Positions 18,267-26,844 are shown, numbered from the stretch's first letter. The stretch: DNA of 64,000 nucleotides from Streptomyces sp. NBC_01351 (GCF_036237315.1 NZ_CP108356.1:5833501-5897500); one strand, 5' to 3'. Notes: a model not told the origin generated them from the letters alone. Program-made: numbers and translations.

Positions 18267-19345
18267 GCTCGCCGGAGCGCACCGAACACCTCGTCCTCGA
18301 CGGGGTGTTGACGGCCGAGCAGGCCGCCGAGACCGCCGCGGGCATCCTCGCCGGGCAGCGCGCCGACGGGGCCATCCCGTGGTTCCGCGGCCACCACCTC
18401 GACCCGTGGGACCACACCGAGGCCGCGATGGCCCTGGACGTGGCCGGCGAGCACGAGGCCGCCGAGCGCGCCTACGCGTGGCTGGCCCGGCACCAGAACG
18501 AGGACGGCTCCTGGTACGCGGCCTACGCCGACCGCGCGGACGGCGTCGACACCGCGCAGCCGCAGGACGCGAGCCGGGAGTCCAACTTCACGGCGTACAT
18601 AGCCGTCGGCGTGTGGCACCACTACCTCGCCACCGGCGACGACGCCTTCCTCGACCGGATGTGGCCGACCGTCTACGCGGCCATCGAGTGCGTGCTCGCC
18701 CTCCAGCAGCCCGGCGGCCAGATCGGCTGGAAGCGGGAGCCGGACGGCACGGCCGTCACCGACGCCCTGCTCACCGGGTCCTCCTCCATCCACCAGGCGC
18801 TGCGCTGCGCGCTGGCCGTCGCCGAGCACCGCGAGGAGCCGCAGCCCGACTGGGAGCTCGCGGTGGGCGCGCTGCGGCACGCGATACGCCGCCACCCGGA
18901 GCGGTTCCTCGACAAGAACCACTACTCGATGGACTGGTACTACCCGGTCCTCGGCGGCGCCCTGACCGGCGCCGAGGCGAAGGCGCGCATCGAGGAGCGG
19001 TGGGACGAGTTCGTGGTCCCGGACCTCGGCGTGCGGTGCGTCCTGCCGAACCCGTGGGTGACGGGCGGGGAGTCCTGCGAGCTGGCGCTCGCGCTGTGGG
19101 CGACGGGGGAGTCGGACCGGGCGCTGGAGATCCTGCGGTCGATCGGGCACCTGCGCGCCGACAACGGCATGTACTGGACGGGCTACGTGTTCCAGGACAA
19201 GGCGGTCTGGCCGGTCGAGCAGACCACCTGGACGGCCGGGTCGCTGCTGTTGGCCGTCGCGGCGCTGGGCGGGGACGAGGCCACCACCCAGGTGTTCGGC
19301 GGGACCTCGCTCCCGGCCGGGCTTGAGCCGGACTGTTGCGACTGA
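18263..19345 (+). CDS. Alpha-toroid (prenyltransferase/glucosidase-like barrel) protein, cytoplasmic
   Basis: 360 residues, no signal peptide. Repeats with AAGILAGQRADGAIPWFRG, WLARHQNEDGSWYAAYAD, LALQQPGGQIGWKREPDG and MYWTGYVFQDKAVWPVEQTTWTAGSLLLA indicate an alpha/alpha-barrel, with the QxxDGSW turns of the squalene-cyclase/prenyltransferase superfamily and the hydrophobic pattern of six-hairpin glycosidases. Conserved acidic residues (DPWDHTEAAM, KNHYSMDWYYP) could form a catalytic cleft. Function unknown; in the context of a glycosyltransferase and methyltransferase it may process or bind the same lipid or glycan. GTG start overlapping the methyltransferase stop. It has no DxDD motif, so a terpene cyclase is unlikely. 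Confidence 0.82.
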   Translation: MSSPERTEHLVLDGVLTAEQAAETAAGILAGQRADGAIPWFRGHHLDPWDHTEAAMALDVAGEHEAAERAYAWLARHQNEDGSWYAAYADRADGVDTAQPQDASRESNFTAYIAVGVWHHYLATGDDAFLDRMWPTVYAAIECVLALQQPGGQIGWKREPDGTAVTDALLTGSSSIHQALRCALAVAEHREEPQPDWELAVGALRHAIRRHPERFLDKNHYSMDWYYPVLGGALTGAEAKARIEERWDEFVVPDLGVRCVLPNPWVTGGESCELALALWATGESDRALEILRSIGHLRADNGMYWTGYVFQDKAVWPVEQTTWTAGSLLLAVAALGGDEATTQVFGGTSLPAGLEPDCCD

Positions 19346-19361
19346 TCGGGACGGGACGGCC

Positions 19362-19664
19362 TCAACGGCGGTAGAGCCAGCCGGCGACGGCGTGGCCGAC
19401 CAGGACGTAGACCACTGCTGCCAGGCCGTAGCCGATGACGACCTGGACCCATTCGCGGCTGAAGGTGAACAGGTCGTAGGACCAGCCGGCCAGCCAACTG
19501 GCGGCGTCGTGGACGAAGGCGACCAGCTCGTTGCCCTGGTTGGCGTCCAGCAGGTAGAGCAGGATCCACAGGACGATCACGAGGGCGAGCATGTCCGCCA
19601 CCAGGGCGACGGCCCGGCCCGCCTGATTGCTTCCTCGGGTTCTTACTCGCGTGTGTGTGGGCAT
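19362..19664 (-). CDS. Small membrane protein
   Basis: 100 residues with a basic N-terminus (MPTHTRVRTRGSNQAGR), a first helix (VALVADMLALVIVLWILLYLLDA) and a second (VVIGYGLAAVVYVLVGHAVAGWLYRR) separated by an amphipathic loop with aromatic residues. No known family recognised. It is convergent with the alpha-toroid gene and divergent from the lipoprotein pair. Start chosen at the ATG after a G-rich stretch. Confidence 0.75.
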   Translation of the reverse strand: MPTHTRVRTRGSNQAGRAVALVADMLALVIVLWILLYLLDANQGNELVAFVHDAASWLAGWSYDLFTFSREWVQVVIGYGLAAVVYVLVGHAVAGWLYRR

Positions 19665-19776
19665 GCTGCGCGTCTTGCCGCCCGTTGGGGTCGTAAACCC
19701 GAACGGGTCCGCCGAGTTGCGCCTCCTCAGGGGCGGGGGGAGGGTGCGGGGGACGCCTCAGTCCCCGGAGGAAACC

Positions 19777-20424
19777 GTGTCCGTGCCCACGACTGTCCGA
19801 TTCCGCCGAGCCCTCACGGCAGTGCTCCTGTCCACCGCGCTGCTCACCGGAGCCACCGCGTGCGGCAGCGGCGGTGGCGGCTCCACCGAGGCCCAGGGGG
19901 GCCAGATCTCCATGGCCTCGGCCGCCGAGCTGGCGGCCCTCGCCGCCGCCCTGCCGGCCGCCGGAGAGGCGGACGAGGCGGCCGCCCCGACGCCCTCGCC
20001 CAGTACCTCCGCCGAGAAGCAGAAGTTCGCCAAGACGCGCTTCGTCGCCAACGCCGGGCTCGCGGCCGGGGCGACGTACCAGTGGATCGTCAAGCCGTAC
20101 CGCGAGGGCAAGTTCAAGAAGGGCGCCAAGGGCCGTACCTTCGCGCTCATCAAGGCGGGCCTCGCGGGCGCCTTCGCCTACAACCGGCTCAAGGCGGCCG
20201 CCGACAACGCCAAGGGCGACCCGCTGCTGTCGAAGGCGATGGGCCCGCTGACGGCCGGCATTGCCTCCCTCAAGGGGCTCGGCACCAAGCTGCGCAAGGG
20301 CGAGGCGGGTGATTCCGACATCGACGCCTTCCAGGACGTGATCGACGGGGTCAAGAACGCGGGCAAGGACGCGGGCGCCGTGGTCACGGACAAGGTCCCG
20401 AGCCTCTCCCAGCTGGGCGGGTAG
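19777..20424 (+). CDS. Putative lipoprotein, first of a tandem paralogue pair
   Basis: 215 residues with a lipobox-like N-terminus (LLSTALLTGATACGSG, Cys at the end), a Gly/Ser/Ala-rich linker, then a conserved region (KFAKTRFVANAGLAAGATYQWIVKPYREGKFKKGAKG, ALIKAGLAGAFAYNRLKAA). The latter contains helical Ala/Gly-rich segments and may associate with the membrane or cell wall. Function unknown. The GTG at 19777 is preferred because GGAGG lies five bases upstream, exactly as in the paralogue. The next gene encodes the same protein without the long linker. Confidence 0.83.
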   Translation: MSVPTTVRFRRALTAVLLSTALLTGATACGSGGGGSTEAQGGQISMASAAELAALAAALPAAGEADEAAAPTPSPSTSAEKQKFAKTRFVANAGLAAGATYQWIVKPYREGKFKKGAKGRTFALIKAGLAGAFAYNRLKAAADNAKGDPLLSKAMGPLTAGIASLKGLGTKLRKGEAGDSDIDAFQDVIDGVKNAGKDAGAVVTDKVPSLSQLGG

Positions 20425-20526
20425 CGGGGGAGGGGGCCGGAAGGGGCCCCGAACGGGTCCCCCGAGTGGCGGAACCGGGCGCCCCGGGCGAGGCTGCGGA
20501 AGATCCCCCAGCCCCCGGAGGCACCC

Positions 20527-21090
20527 GTGTCCATACCCCGTACCGCCCGACTCCGCCGCGCCCTGGCCGCGGTGTTGCTGTCCACCGCGCTGATCGCCGG
20601 GACCACCGCGTGCGGCAGCGAAAACAAGGACACCAGCGCGACGACCGTGACGGGGACGGCCACGCCGACCAGCGCGGAAGAGGCGCAGAAGTTCGCGAAG
20701 ACGCGGTTCGTCGCCAACGCCGGGCTCGCGGCCGGGGCGACGTACCAGTGGATCGTCAAGCCGTACCGCGAGGGCAAGTTCAAGGAGGGCGCGGACGGCC
20801 GCAAGTTCGCGCTCGTCAAGGCGGGCCTCGCGGGCGCGTTCACGTACAACCGGCTCAAGGCGGCCGTGAACAACGCTAAGGGGGACGAGCTGCTGTCGAA
20901 GGCGGTCGCCCCGCTGACGGCGGGCATCGACTCCCTCAAGGACCTCGGTACGAAGCTGCGCAAGGGCGAGGCGGGCGAGGCCGACGTCGGCGCCTTCGAG
21001 AACATCATCAACAACGTGAAGGACGCCGGGAAGAGCGCGGGCGCGGAGGTCACGGACAAGGTTCCGAGCGCGTCGGAGCTGGGCGGCTAG
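20527..21090 (+). CDS. Putative lipoprotein, second tandem paralogue
   Basis: 187 residues; a duplicate of the preceding gene. The lipobox region (LLSTALIAGTTACGSE) and core (KFAKTRFVANAGLAAGATYQWIVKPYREGKFKEGADG) are almost the same, while the linker after the cysteine is shorter (ENKDTSATTVTG). The upstream sequence is also duplicated: GAACGGGTCC(C/G)CCGAGT occurs about 90 bases before each start, and GGAGG sits five bases before each GTG. The copies have diverged at many codons, so the duplication is not recent. Function unknown. Confidence 0.83.
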   Translation: MSIPRTARLRRALAAVLLSTALIAGTTACGSENKDTSATTVTGTATPTSAEEAQKFAKTRFVANAGLAAGATYQWIVKPYREGKFKEGADGRKFALVKAGLAGAFTYNRLKAAVNNAKGDELLSKAVAPLTAGIDSLKDLGTKLRKGEAGEADVGAFENIINNVKDAGKSAGAEVTDKVPSASELGG

Positions 21091-21398
21091 GGCGCGGCTC
21101 GCTTCGGCGCGGGCTCTGCCGGGGCGGGGTCGGTGTGGTGCCGGCCCGGCCGGGTCCGGGAGCGCGCCGGGGCGTCTCCTCGGGCGTCGAACGTGTCGGG
21201 GGGTCGGTGGGCCGAGGGTGGTTGTGTTCGACGCCCTGCGGGGACGCCCCACCGCACACCCGGCCCCGTCCGGGCCGGCGGGGGCACCATGACGCGTAGC
21301 CAGCCCTGTCCGGGCCTGCGGGGGCGCCCGGCACACGCCGGCCTCGGCCGGTCCGGCGGGGCACCAGACTGGACGGGCCCGGCTGTTTCAATGGCCGC
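21091..21398. other. Intergenic region without a recognised gene
   Basis: Very GC-rich, with repeated CCGGCC/GGGGGCACC-like motifs that can form hairpins and may serve as the terminator of the lipoprotein pair. No convincing coding frame, RNA gene or operator is seen. Confidence 0.5.
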
Positions 21399-21809
21399 AT
21401 GATCGAGTACGTGGTGATGGCGGCCGGCGCGGCCGGGGTCGGCTGGCTGATGCGGCGCAAGCACCTGAGCCGGGTGGCCGCCGGGCCCATTCCCGGGATC
21501 CCGGGAATGGCGCGGCGGCCGGCCGGCGAGGGCCGTTGGCGGTCCGGCCGGCTGTACGTCGACCAGGGCGCGGCCCGCTGGGTCCCGGGGCGGGGCGAGC
21601 CCGTGCCGCTGCCCGGTGGCCGCGCCACCGCGGTGCGGGCCCCCTCCGTGCGGGAGGGGATCTCCATCAACCCCGGCTCGCGGATCGTGACCTGCGCCTA
21701 CGAGGGCGGCGGGACGATGGAGATCGCCGTCATGCCGCTGGACCTGCGGGAGCTGCTGGGCGCGTTGCCGCAGGACGACGCCCCCGAGGTCCCGGAGACC
21801 ACCGGCTAG
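21399..21809 (+). CDS. DUF2550-like single-pass membrane protein
   Basis: 136 residues: an N-terminal helix (MIEYVVMAAGAAGVGWLM) followed by RRKH and a cytoplasmic beta-rich domain (RWRSGRLYVDQGAARWVPGRG, GSRIVTCAYEGGGTMEIAVMPLDLRELLGAL). The pattern of one helix then a PH-like domain that begins with a W-x-SGRLY motif resembles DUF2550 proteins of actinobacteria, which I know only as uncharacterised. It ends tail-to-tail with the kinase gene, the two stop codons overlapping in CTAG. Confidence 0.75.
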   Translation: MIEYVVMAAGAAGVGWLMRRKHLSRVAAGPIPGIPGMARRPAGEGRWRSGRLYVDQGAARWVPGRGEPVPLPGGRATAVRAPSVREGISINPGSRIVTCAYEGGGTMEIAVMPLDLRELLGALPQDDAPEVPETTG

Positions 21810-23710
21810 CTCTGCTTGGTCCAGCGCTGCGAGGCGTCCCCGACGCAGCTCGACGTCACCAGGCCGCTGGTCATGCCCAGGTCGAGGCAGCCGCCGCCGA
21901 GGTCGGCCACCAGGCTGCCGCCGGAGCCGTTGCGCCACAGTTGGCTGGTGTCCTGGGAGGAGCAGGTGCCGACGAAGACGGCCTGACCGAGCCCGTTGGA
22001 GTACAGGCAGCCGCCGCTCTGCTTGTTGACCAGCTTGAAGCTTCCGTCGGGCCGGCTCTGGACGGTCCACTGAGTGCTCGAGTCCGTGCATTCACCGAAG
22101 CTCGAGGAGCCGTAGACCTGGCTGATGCACTTGCCGTTGGAGCCGTTGCGGAAGCGGTGGGTGCCGGAGGCGGGCGGCGGGGCGGTCGTGGTCTTCGGGG
22201 TGGTCGGGGGCGGGGAGGGGGCGGGACCTGCGGAGGTCCCCGTGCCGGTGTTGGTGCCTGAGGAGCCGCCGTTCTGGCTGCCGCCGCCGCTCGGGCCGGT
22301 TCCGGTTCCGGTTCCGGTGCCTGCGCTGGTGCCGGTGCCGGTGCCGGTGCCGCCGGCGCCCGAGGCGTTGGGGTCGCCCGCCCCGCCTTGCGCGTTCTGG
22401 GCGCCGTCCTCGGTTTTGCCCTCCGCCGGGGACTGGGAGGGTGATGCCGGTCCCGACGAGGTGCCGGCCGGTGCCGCGCCCGCCGGGTCGGCGGGAGCCG
22501 ATACGGAGGACTGCGGGGCGCTGCCGGCCGCGGGCGGCGGGGAGGAGACGTTCGGCAGGTACTGGATGGCCAGGGTCGTACCGCCCGCGACCACGACGAC
22601 GGGGACGGCCGCGAGGACGACGCGGATGCGGCGGCGGCGTTCCGGGCGTGGTTCGGGCGTCGTGGGGGTGGGCGTGGGGGTGGCCGGGGGTATGACCTCC
22701 GGTTCCGGATTTTCGGTCGGGTCCTCGGCCGCCGGCGCCTTCTCCGCTTCCGGCGTTCCGCCCGCGAGCGGGAGCGTCGGCTGGTCGATCTCCTGGACGT
22801 CCGCGGCGAAGGCGGCCCGCTCGGACAGCCGCTCGTGGACGGGGCCCGGCCACAGCGGGGCCGCGAACGGGCCCTGCCGCGTGGCGTGTTCGAGGAGATC
22901 CGCGGCGGTGGGGCGGTCCGACGGGTCCTTGGCGAGGCAGGTGGCGACGAGGTCGGCCAGGTCCGGTGCGAGCTCCCGCAGCGGCTCCAGGTCGGGCTGC
23001 TCGTGGACGATGCGGTACAGCACGCCGTGCCCCGACTCGTCGCCGAAGGGCGGCCGTCCGCTCGCCGCGTACGCGAGGACCGAGCCCAGCGCGAAGATGT
23101 CGGTGGCGCCGCTCAACCCCCGGGTGCCCGAGGCCTGTTCGGGTGCCATGTAGGCGGGTGTGCCCACCACCATGCCGGTCCGGGTCAGCTGGGACTGCTC
23201 GGCCGCCCGGGCGACGCCGAAGTCGATGAGGGTGAGGCCGTCGACGGTCAGCATGACGTTGGACGGCTTGAGGTCCCTGTGCACCATGTCCAGCGCGTGC
23301 ACCTGCGCCAGGCCGGCCGCCGCCTCCCGCAGCAGCAGCCACAGGGCGTCCGCGGGCAGGGGGCTGCCGTTCAGCTCCAGGGCTTCGCGCAGGGTGAGCC
23401 CGGGGACGTACGCGGTGGCGAACCACGGGGGCCGGGCGTCGCGGTCGCTGCCGAGGAGGGGGGCGGTGGCCCCCTCGGGGAGGCGGGCGAGGTTGTCCAG
23501 CTCGTGCCCGAAGCGGCGCACGAAGTCCTTGTCCTCGCCGACGACGGAGGCCAGTAGTTGTTTGACGGCGACGTACCGGCCGTCCTGGACCCCGAGGTAC
23601 ACCCGTCCCATACCGCCGGCCCCCAGCCGGCCCGCCAGCGGGATCTGCCCGATCTGGCGCGGATCCTCCGGCTCCAGCGGCTCGGCGCCGCTCCCCGTCA
23701 GCTCTAACAC
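21806..23710 (-). CDS. Ser/Thr protein kinase with extracellular ricin-type lectin domain
   Basis: 634 residues. The kinase domain (about 20-285) has LGAGGMGRVY, the catalytic lysine in YVAVKQLL, HRDLKPSN and DFG, all intact. A Pro/Glu-rich juxtamembrane stretch leads to one membrane helix (VVLAAVPVVVVAGGTTLAI, near residue 360), then a Ser/Thr/Gly-rich stalk with many GTGTG repeats. The final 130 residues (FRNGSNGKCISQVYG, ALVNK-type repeats with KLVNKQSGGCLYSN, SLVADLGGGCLDLG, SQRWTKQS) are ricin-B-lectin-like beta-trefoil repeats. It would sense a carbohydrate outside and phosphorylate proteins inside. GTG start. Confidence 0.9.
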   Translation of the reverse strand: MLELTGSGAEPLEPEDPRQIGQIPLAGRLGAGGMGRVYLGVQDGRYVAVKQLLASVVGEDKDFVRRFGHELDNLARLPEGATAPLLGSDRDARPPWFATAYVPGLTLREALELNGSPLPADALWLLLREAAAGLAQVHALDMVHRDLKPSNVMLTVDGLTLIDFGVARAAEQSQLTRTGMVVGTPAYMAPEQASGTRGLSGATDIFALGSVLAYAASGRPPFGDESGHGVLYRIVHEQPDLEPLRELAPDLADLVATCLAKDPSDRPTAADLLEHATRQGPFAAPLWPGPVHERLSERAAFAADVQEIDQPTLPLAGGTPEAEKAPAAEDPTENPEPEVIPPATPTPTPTTPEPRPERRRRIRVVLAAVPVVVVAGGTTLAIQYLPNVSSPPPAAGSAPQSSVSAPADPAGAAPAGTSSGPASPSQSPAEGKTEDGAQNAQGGAGDPNASGAGGTGTGTGTSAGTGTGTGTGPSGGGSQNGGSSGTNTGTGTSAGPAPSPPPTTPKTTTAPPPASGTHRFRNGSNGKCISQVYGSSSFGECTDSSTQWTVQSRPDGSFKLVNKQSGGCLYSNGLGQAVFVGTCSSQDTSQLWRNGSGGSLVADLGGGCLDLGMTSGLVTSSCVGDASQRWTKQS

Positions 23711-23806
23711 GTCAGCCCCGTTGGAATTGGAATCAGTTCCCAGGAATCTACCGGATGGGTGTAGGCGTCAACGAGGCGCGGGTGGCCATGACTTGGCCGT
23801 GCGGTC

Positions 23807-24817
23807 TCAGCTGTTGAGCTCCGCCAGTACGCGCAGGGTGTGCGGGTCCGGGGCGGTCAGCAGGAGGTCGGTGACCGGGCCCTTGCGCCACAGTTCGAGG
23901 CGTTCGGCGATCCGCTCCCGGGGGCCGATCAGCGAGATCTCGTCGGCGAACGCGTCCGGGACGGCCAGCACCGCCTCCTCCTTGCGCCCGGCCAGGAACA
24001 GCTCCTGGATGCGGCGGGCCTCTTCCTCGTACCCCATCCGAGCCATGAGGTCGGCGTGGAAGTTGCGGGCGGCGTGGCCCATGCCGCCGATGTAGAAGCC
24101 GAGCATCGCCTTGACCGGCAGCAGTCCCTCGGCGACGTCGTCGCACACCTTGGCGCGGGCCATCGGTGCGATCATGAACCCGTCGGGGAGGTCGGTCAGC
24201 GAGGCCTGGTAGACGTCCGTGCGGGTCGGGGACCAGTACAGGGGCAGCCAGCCGTCCGCGATCCGGGTGGTCTGCGCGATGTTCTTCGGCCCCTCCGCGC
24301 CGAGGAGGACCGGCAGGTCCGCGCGGAGCGGGTGGGTGATGGGCTTGAGCGGTTTGCCGATGCCGGTGCCGTCCTCGCCGCGGTACGGGTGCTGGTGGAA
24401 GCGGCCGTCGAGGGCGACCGGGCCCTCCCGGCGCAGCACCTGGCGGATGACGTCGACGTACTCGCGGGTCGCGGTGAGCGGGCTCGCGGGGAAGGGGCGC
24501 CCGTACCAGCCCTCCACGACCTGCGGGCCGGACAGGCCCAGGCCCAGCATCATCCGGCCGCCGGAGAGGTGGTCCAGGGTGAGGGCGTGCATGGCGGTGG
24601 CGGTCGGGGTGCGGGCGGCCATCTGGGCGATGGCCGTGCCGAGGCGGATCCGCGAGGTGTGCGCGGCGATCCAGGTCAGCGGGGTGAAGGCGTCCGAGCC
24701 CCAGGCCTCGGCGGTCCACACGGAGTGGTAGCCGAGGTTCTCGGCCTCGGTGGCGAGGTCGAGGTGGCCCGGGTTGGGGCCGCGGCCCCAGTAGCCGAGT
24801 GCGAGTCCGAGGCGCAT
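23807..24817 (-). CDS. LLM-class F420-dependent oxidoreductase, Rv3520c-like
   Basis: 336 residues, single luciferase-like TIM barrel. Signature stretches MRLGLALGYWG, TAEAWGSDAFTPLTW, LTLDHLSGGRMMLGLGLSGPQVVEGWYG, LGAEGPKNIAQTTRIADGWLP and FYIGGMGHAARNFHADLMARMGY parallel M. tuberculosis Rv3520c, which lies in the cholesterol gene region. It likely uses coenzyme F420 to oxidise or reduce an unidentified steroid-derived intermediate. ATG at 24817 matches the family start. A CTGAC-N5-GTCAG palindrome lies 27 bases upstream; I see no KstR box, so control may run through that second motif. Confidence 0.88.
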   Translation of the reverse strand: MRLGLALGYWGRGPNPGHLDLATEAENLGYHSVWTAEAWGSDAFTPLTWIAAHTSRIRLGTAIAQMAARTPTATAMHALTLDHLSGGRMMLGLGLSGPQVVEGWYGRPFPASPLTATREYVDVIRQVLRREGPVALDGRFHQHPYRGEDGTGIGKPLKPITHPLRADLPVLLGAEGPKNIAQTTRIADGWLPLYWSPTRTDVYQASLTDLPDGFMIAPMARAKVCDDVAEGLLPVKAMLGFYIGGMGHAARNFHADLMARMGYEEEARRIQELFLAGRKEEAVLAVPDAFADEISLIGPRERIAERLELWRKGPVTDLLLTAPDPHTLRVLAELNS

Positions 24818-24843
24818 GTACGATCCCCTCCGCGAAGCCGTTC

Positions 24844-24858
24844 CTGACGGTGCGTCAG
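24844..24858. promoter_or_regulatory. CTGAC-N5-GTCAG palindrome before the LLM gene
   Basis: CTGACGGTGCGTCAG, a perfect member of the palindrome also found at 37305-37319 and 42691-42705. It is 27 bases upstream of the LLM start, where a repressor could cover the promoter. Confidence 0.55.
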
Positions 24859-24873
24859 GTGACTGTAGGCCAA

Positions 24874-24903
24874 CGGCCCCCCGCCCGGAAGGGCGGGGGG
24901 CCG
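24874..24903 (-). terminator. Strong hairpin terminator
   Basis: CGGCCCCCCGCCC pairs with GGGCGGGGGGCCG around a GGAA loop, just after the stop of the minus-strand gene at 24922. It separates that gene from the LLM promoter. Confidence 0.85.
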
Positions 24904-24921
24904 TCGGTGCGGGGCCGGGAG

Positions 24922-25752
24922 CTAGCCGCGCTGGATGCCCGAGGTGTCGTTCAGGATGCCGCGGCGGCCGTCCTGGGTCTGGGCGATCAGGGTGTTCGGG
25001 CCGCGCTGCTCGACGGCCAGGTACCAGGTGCCCGGGGCGAGCTCCGCGATCGGGTTGGGGGAGCCGTCCTCGGCGAAGAGGGGGCGGGCCACCGGGACCG
25101 CGAACCAGAACGGGGCGAAGTCCGCCGCAGGGGCCGGGGCCGGGGCCGGGGCCGGCGCGGGCGCGGGCGTCTGGTGGCCCGTGTCCTGCGGGGTGCCGCC
25201 GTAGGGCGGGACCGGCTGCGGGGTGTTGCCGTACGGCTGGGCCTGCTGGGCCTGCTGGCCATCCGGCGCGCCCGGGTATCCGTACCCGGCGCCGGGCTGC
25301 GGCTGGCCGCCGTAGGGCGGGGCCGCGACGGGCCGCTGCTCGGGCACGAGCGGCCCCGCGAGCGCGGGGACCTTCGCACCGGCGAGGGCGACGCCCGCCA
25401 GGGCCACGACGGCGAGGAAGCCGAGGATCGCACCGGCGCCGTTGGACCCGTTGAGGATCAGCGTCCACAGCGCCGACCAGGCGGCCGAGACCGCGAGGAC
25501 GGTGCCCCACGCCGACAGCGGCAGACCGACGATCTTGCGGCCCTCGGGCACGAAGCGGGTGGCGACGAGCAGACCGGCGGCGATGAAGCCGAGCAGGAAC
25601 ACGGAGGGCAGGGCCAGGCCGCTGAAGTCGGTGTTCCACGCGTTCGCGGAGACGAGTGTGGCGGAGTGGAAATCGAGGAGCGAGGCGATGAACAGCAGCG
25701 CCGCTGCTCCGATCACCACGCCGTCGCCTCGAGTGAGGGATCGGATGTTCAC
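24922..25752 (-). CDS. Four-helix membrane protein with Pro-rich linker and C-terminal domain, unknown function
   Basis: 276 residues. Hydrophobic helices at the N-terminus (GVVIGAAALLFIASLLDF, LPSVFLLGFIAAGLLVATRF, AWGTVLAVSAAWSALWTLI, ILGFLAVVALAGVALAG) resemble small actinobacterial membrane families. A Gly/Pro/Gln/Tyr-rich linker with an (AP)n run follows, then a compact domain (PFWFAVPVARPLFAEDG, ELAPGTWYLAVEQRGPNTLIAQTQDGRRGILND) that looks like a small beta domain. GTG start. It is monocistronic with a strong terminator. I cannot name a family. Confidence 0.82.
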   Translation of the reverse strand: MNIRSLTRGDGVVIGAAALLFIASLLDFHSATLVSANAWNTDFSGLALPSVFLLGFIAAGLLVATRFVPEGRKIVGLPLSAWGTVLAVSAAWSALWTLILNGSNGAGAILGFLAVVALAGVALAGAKVPALAGPLVPEQRPVAAPPYGGQPQPGAGYGYPGAPDGQQAQQAQPYGNTPQPVPPYGGTPQDTGHQTPAPAPAPAPAPAPAADFAPFWFAVPVARPLFAEDGSPNPIAELAPGTWYLAVEQRGPNTLIAQTQDGRRGILNDTSGIQRG

Positions 25753-25902
25753 GTCTTAGGTGTCCTTCTCGGTCTCGGTCGTCTCGTGGTGCCGCGGTCG
25801 CAGTACGTGTCTGGAGCGGGCGGGCGGCACCATGGTACGGAGGTTCCCCGCGCCCGAGTGGATCGGGGCGGCGACCGAGTCCCGGCGGGACTCCCGAAGG
25901 GA

Positions 25903-26844
25903 CTACCCCCCGAGGAACGCGACGATGCCGTCCGAGATTCCCTGGGCCGCCTTTTGCCGCCACTCCGGACTCGTCATCTGCGCCGCGTCCTTGGCGTCAC
26001 GCATGTTGCCGCATTCGATGAACACCTTGGGCCTGGTTGACAGGTTCAGTCCGCCCAGATCGTCGCGGATGACCAAACCGGTGCCGCTGCCGAGATAGTT
26101 CGCGGGGTCGGATCCGGTGGTCCGGGCGAAGTTCGAGCCGATCCGTTCGCCGAGCAGCCGGGACGGCCCGACGATCGCCGAGGTGTCCGCGCCGCCGCCC
26201 TTGACCTTGGCGGGGAGGATCACGTGGTAGCCGCGGTTGCCGGCCGAGACCCCGTCGGCGTGGACGGAGACGACGGCGTCGGCCTTCGCCTCGTTGCCGA
26301 TGCGGGCGCGCTCGTCGATGCAGGGGCCCCACGAGCGGTCCGCCTCGTGGGTGAGGACCACCTTCGCGCCCTGCGCCTCCAGTGCCTCGCGCAGGCGCAG
26401 CGAGACGTCGAAGGTGAACTCGGCCTCCATGTAGCCGGAGTTCGTGGTGGTGCCGGTGGTGTCGCACTCCTTGCGGTTCGTGCCGATGTCCACCTGCTGG
26501 TTGATCTCGTCGGTGTGCTCGAAGTTGCCGGTGTTGTGCCCGGGGTCGACGACGACGGTCTTCCCGGTGAGCGGCCCCTTGACCTGGCCCTTGGCCGGGG
26601 CGGCGGGCGCGGAGGCGAGCGCGGGGGCGGGGGCCGCCCCGGCGCTCGGCTGCTTGGCGTCGTGGCGCTCCGGCCCGGCGCCGGTCAGGACCTGGGTGAG
26701 CATCCAGCCCGCCAGGCAGGCCGGGGCGAGCGCGGCGACCCCCACGACGAGGGTGGAGCGGCGCGCGAACCAGGGCAGGTCCGGGCCGGCCGGAGCGGGG
26801 GAGTCGGCGGACTCGGGGGGCTGAGGGCTGTCTTCGTAGCGCAC
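25903..26844 (-). CDS. N-acetylmuramoyl-L-alanine amidase (Amidase_3), membrane-anchored
   Basis: 313 residues. A short cytoplasmic Pro-rich N-terminus and one helix (STLVVGVAALAPACLAGWMLTQVL) lead to an Ala-rich stretch and the zinc amidase domain. Zinc ligands are visible in VVVDPGHNTGN, YMEAEFTFDVSLRLREAL and VVSVHADG, with the catalytic glutamate in KVFIECGNM. It cleaves the amide between MurNAc and the stem peptide during wall turnover. GTG start at 26844; an upstream ATG is not better supported. It is separate from the methyltransferase at 26939. Confidence 0.9.
   Translation of the reverse strand: MRYEDSPQPPESADSPAPAGPDLPWFARRSTLVVGVAALAPACLAGWMLTQVLTGAGPERHDAKQPSAGAAPAPALASAPAAPAKGQVKGPLTGKTVVVDPGHNTGNFEHTDEINQQVDIGTNRKECDTTGTTTNSGYMEAEFTFDVSLRLREALEAQGAKVVLTHEADRSWGPCIDERARIGNEAKADAVVSVHADGVSAGNRGYHVILPAKVKGGGADTSAIVGPSRLLGERIGSNFARTTGSDPANYLGSGTGLVIRDDLGGLNLSTRPKVFIECGNMRDAKDAAQMTSPEWRQKAAQGISDGIVAFLGG

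Noticed and set aside
16083..19345. Glycosyltransferase/methyltransferase/alpha-toroid set as a natural-product gene cluster
   Set aside because: No scaffold-forming enzyme (PKS, NRPS, terpene synthase) is present.
22240..22400. GTGCCGGT-type tandem repeats as regulatory repeats
   Set aside because: They lie inside the kinase gene and code for the Gly/Thr-rich stalk.
23711..23806. GGAATTGGAATCAGTTCCC before the lectin kinase as a KstR site
   Set aside because: It lacks the AACnnGTT core, and the gene has no steroid link.
24841..24870. CTGAC-N5-GTCAG as part of a terminator
   Set aside because: The strong terminator hairpin lies separately at 24874-24903; the palindrome has only five-base arms and occurs in other promoters.
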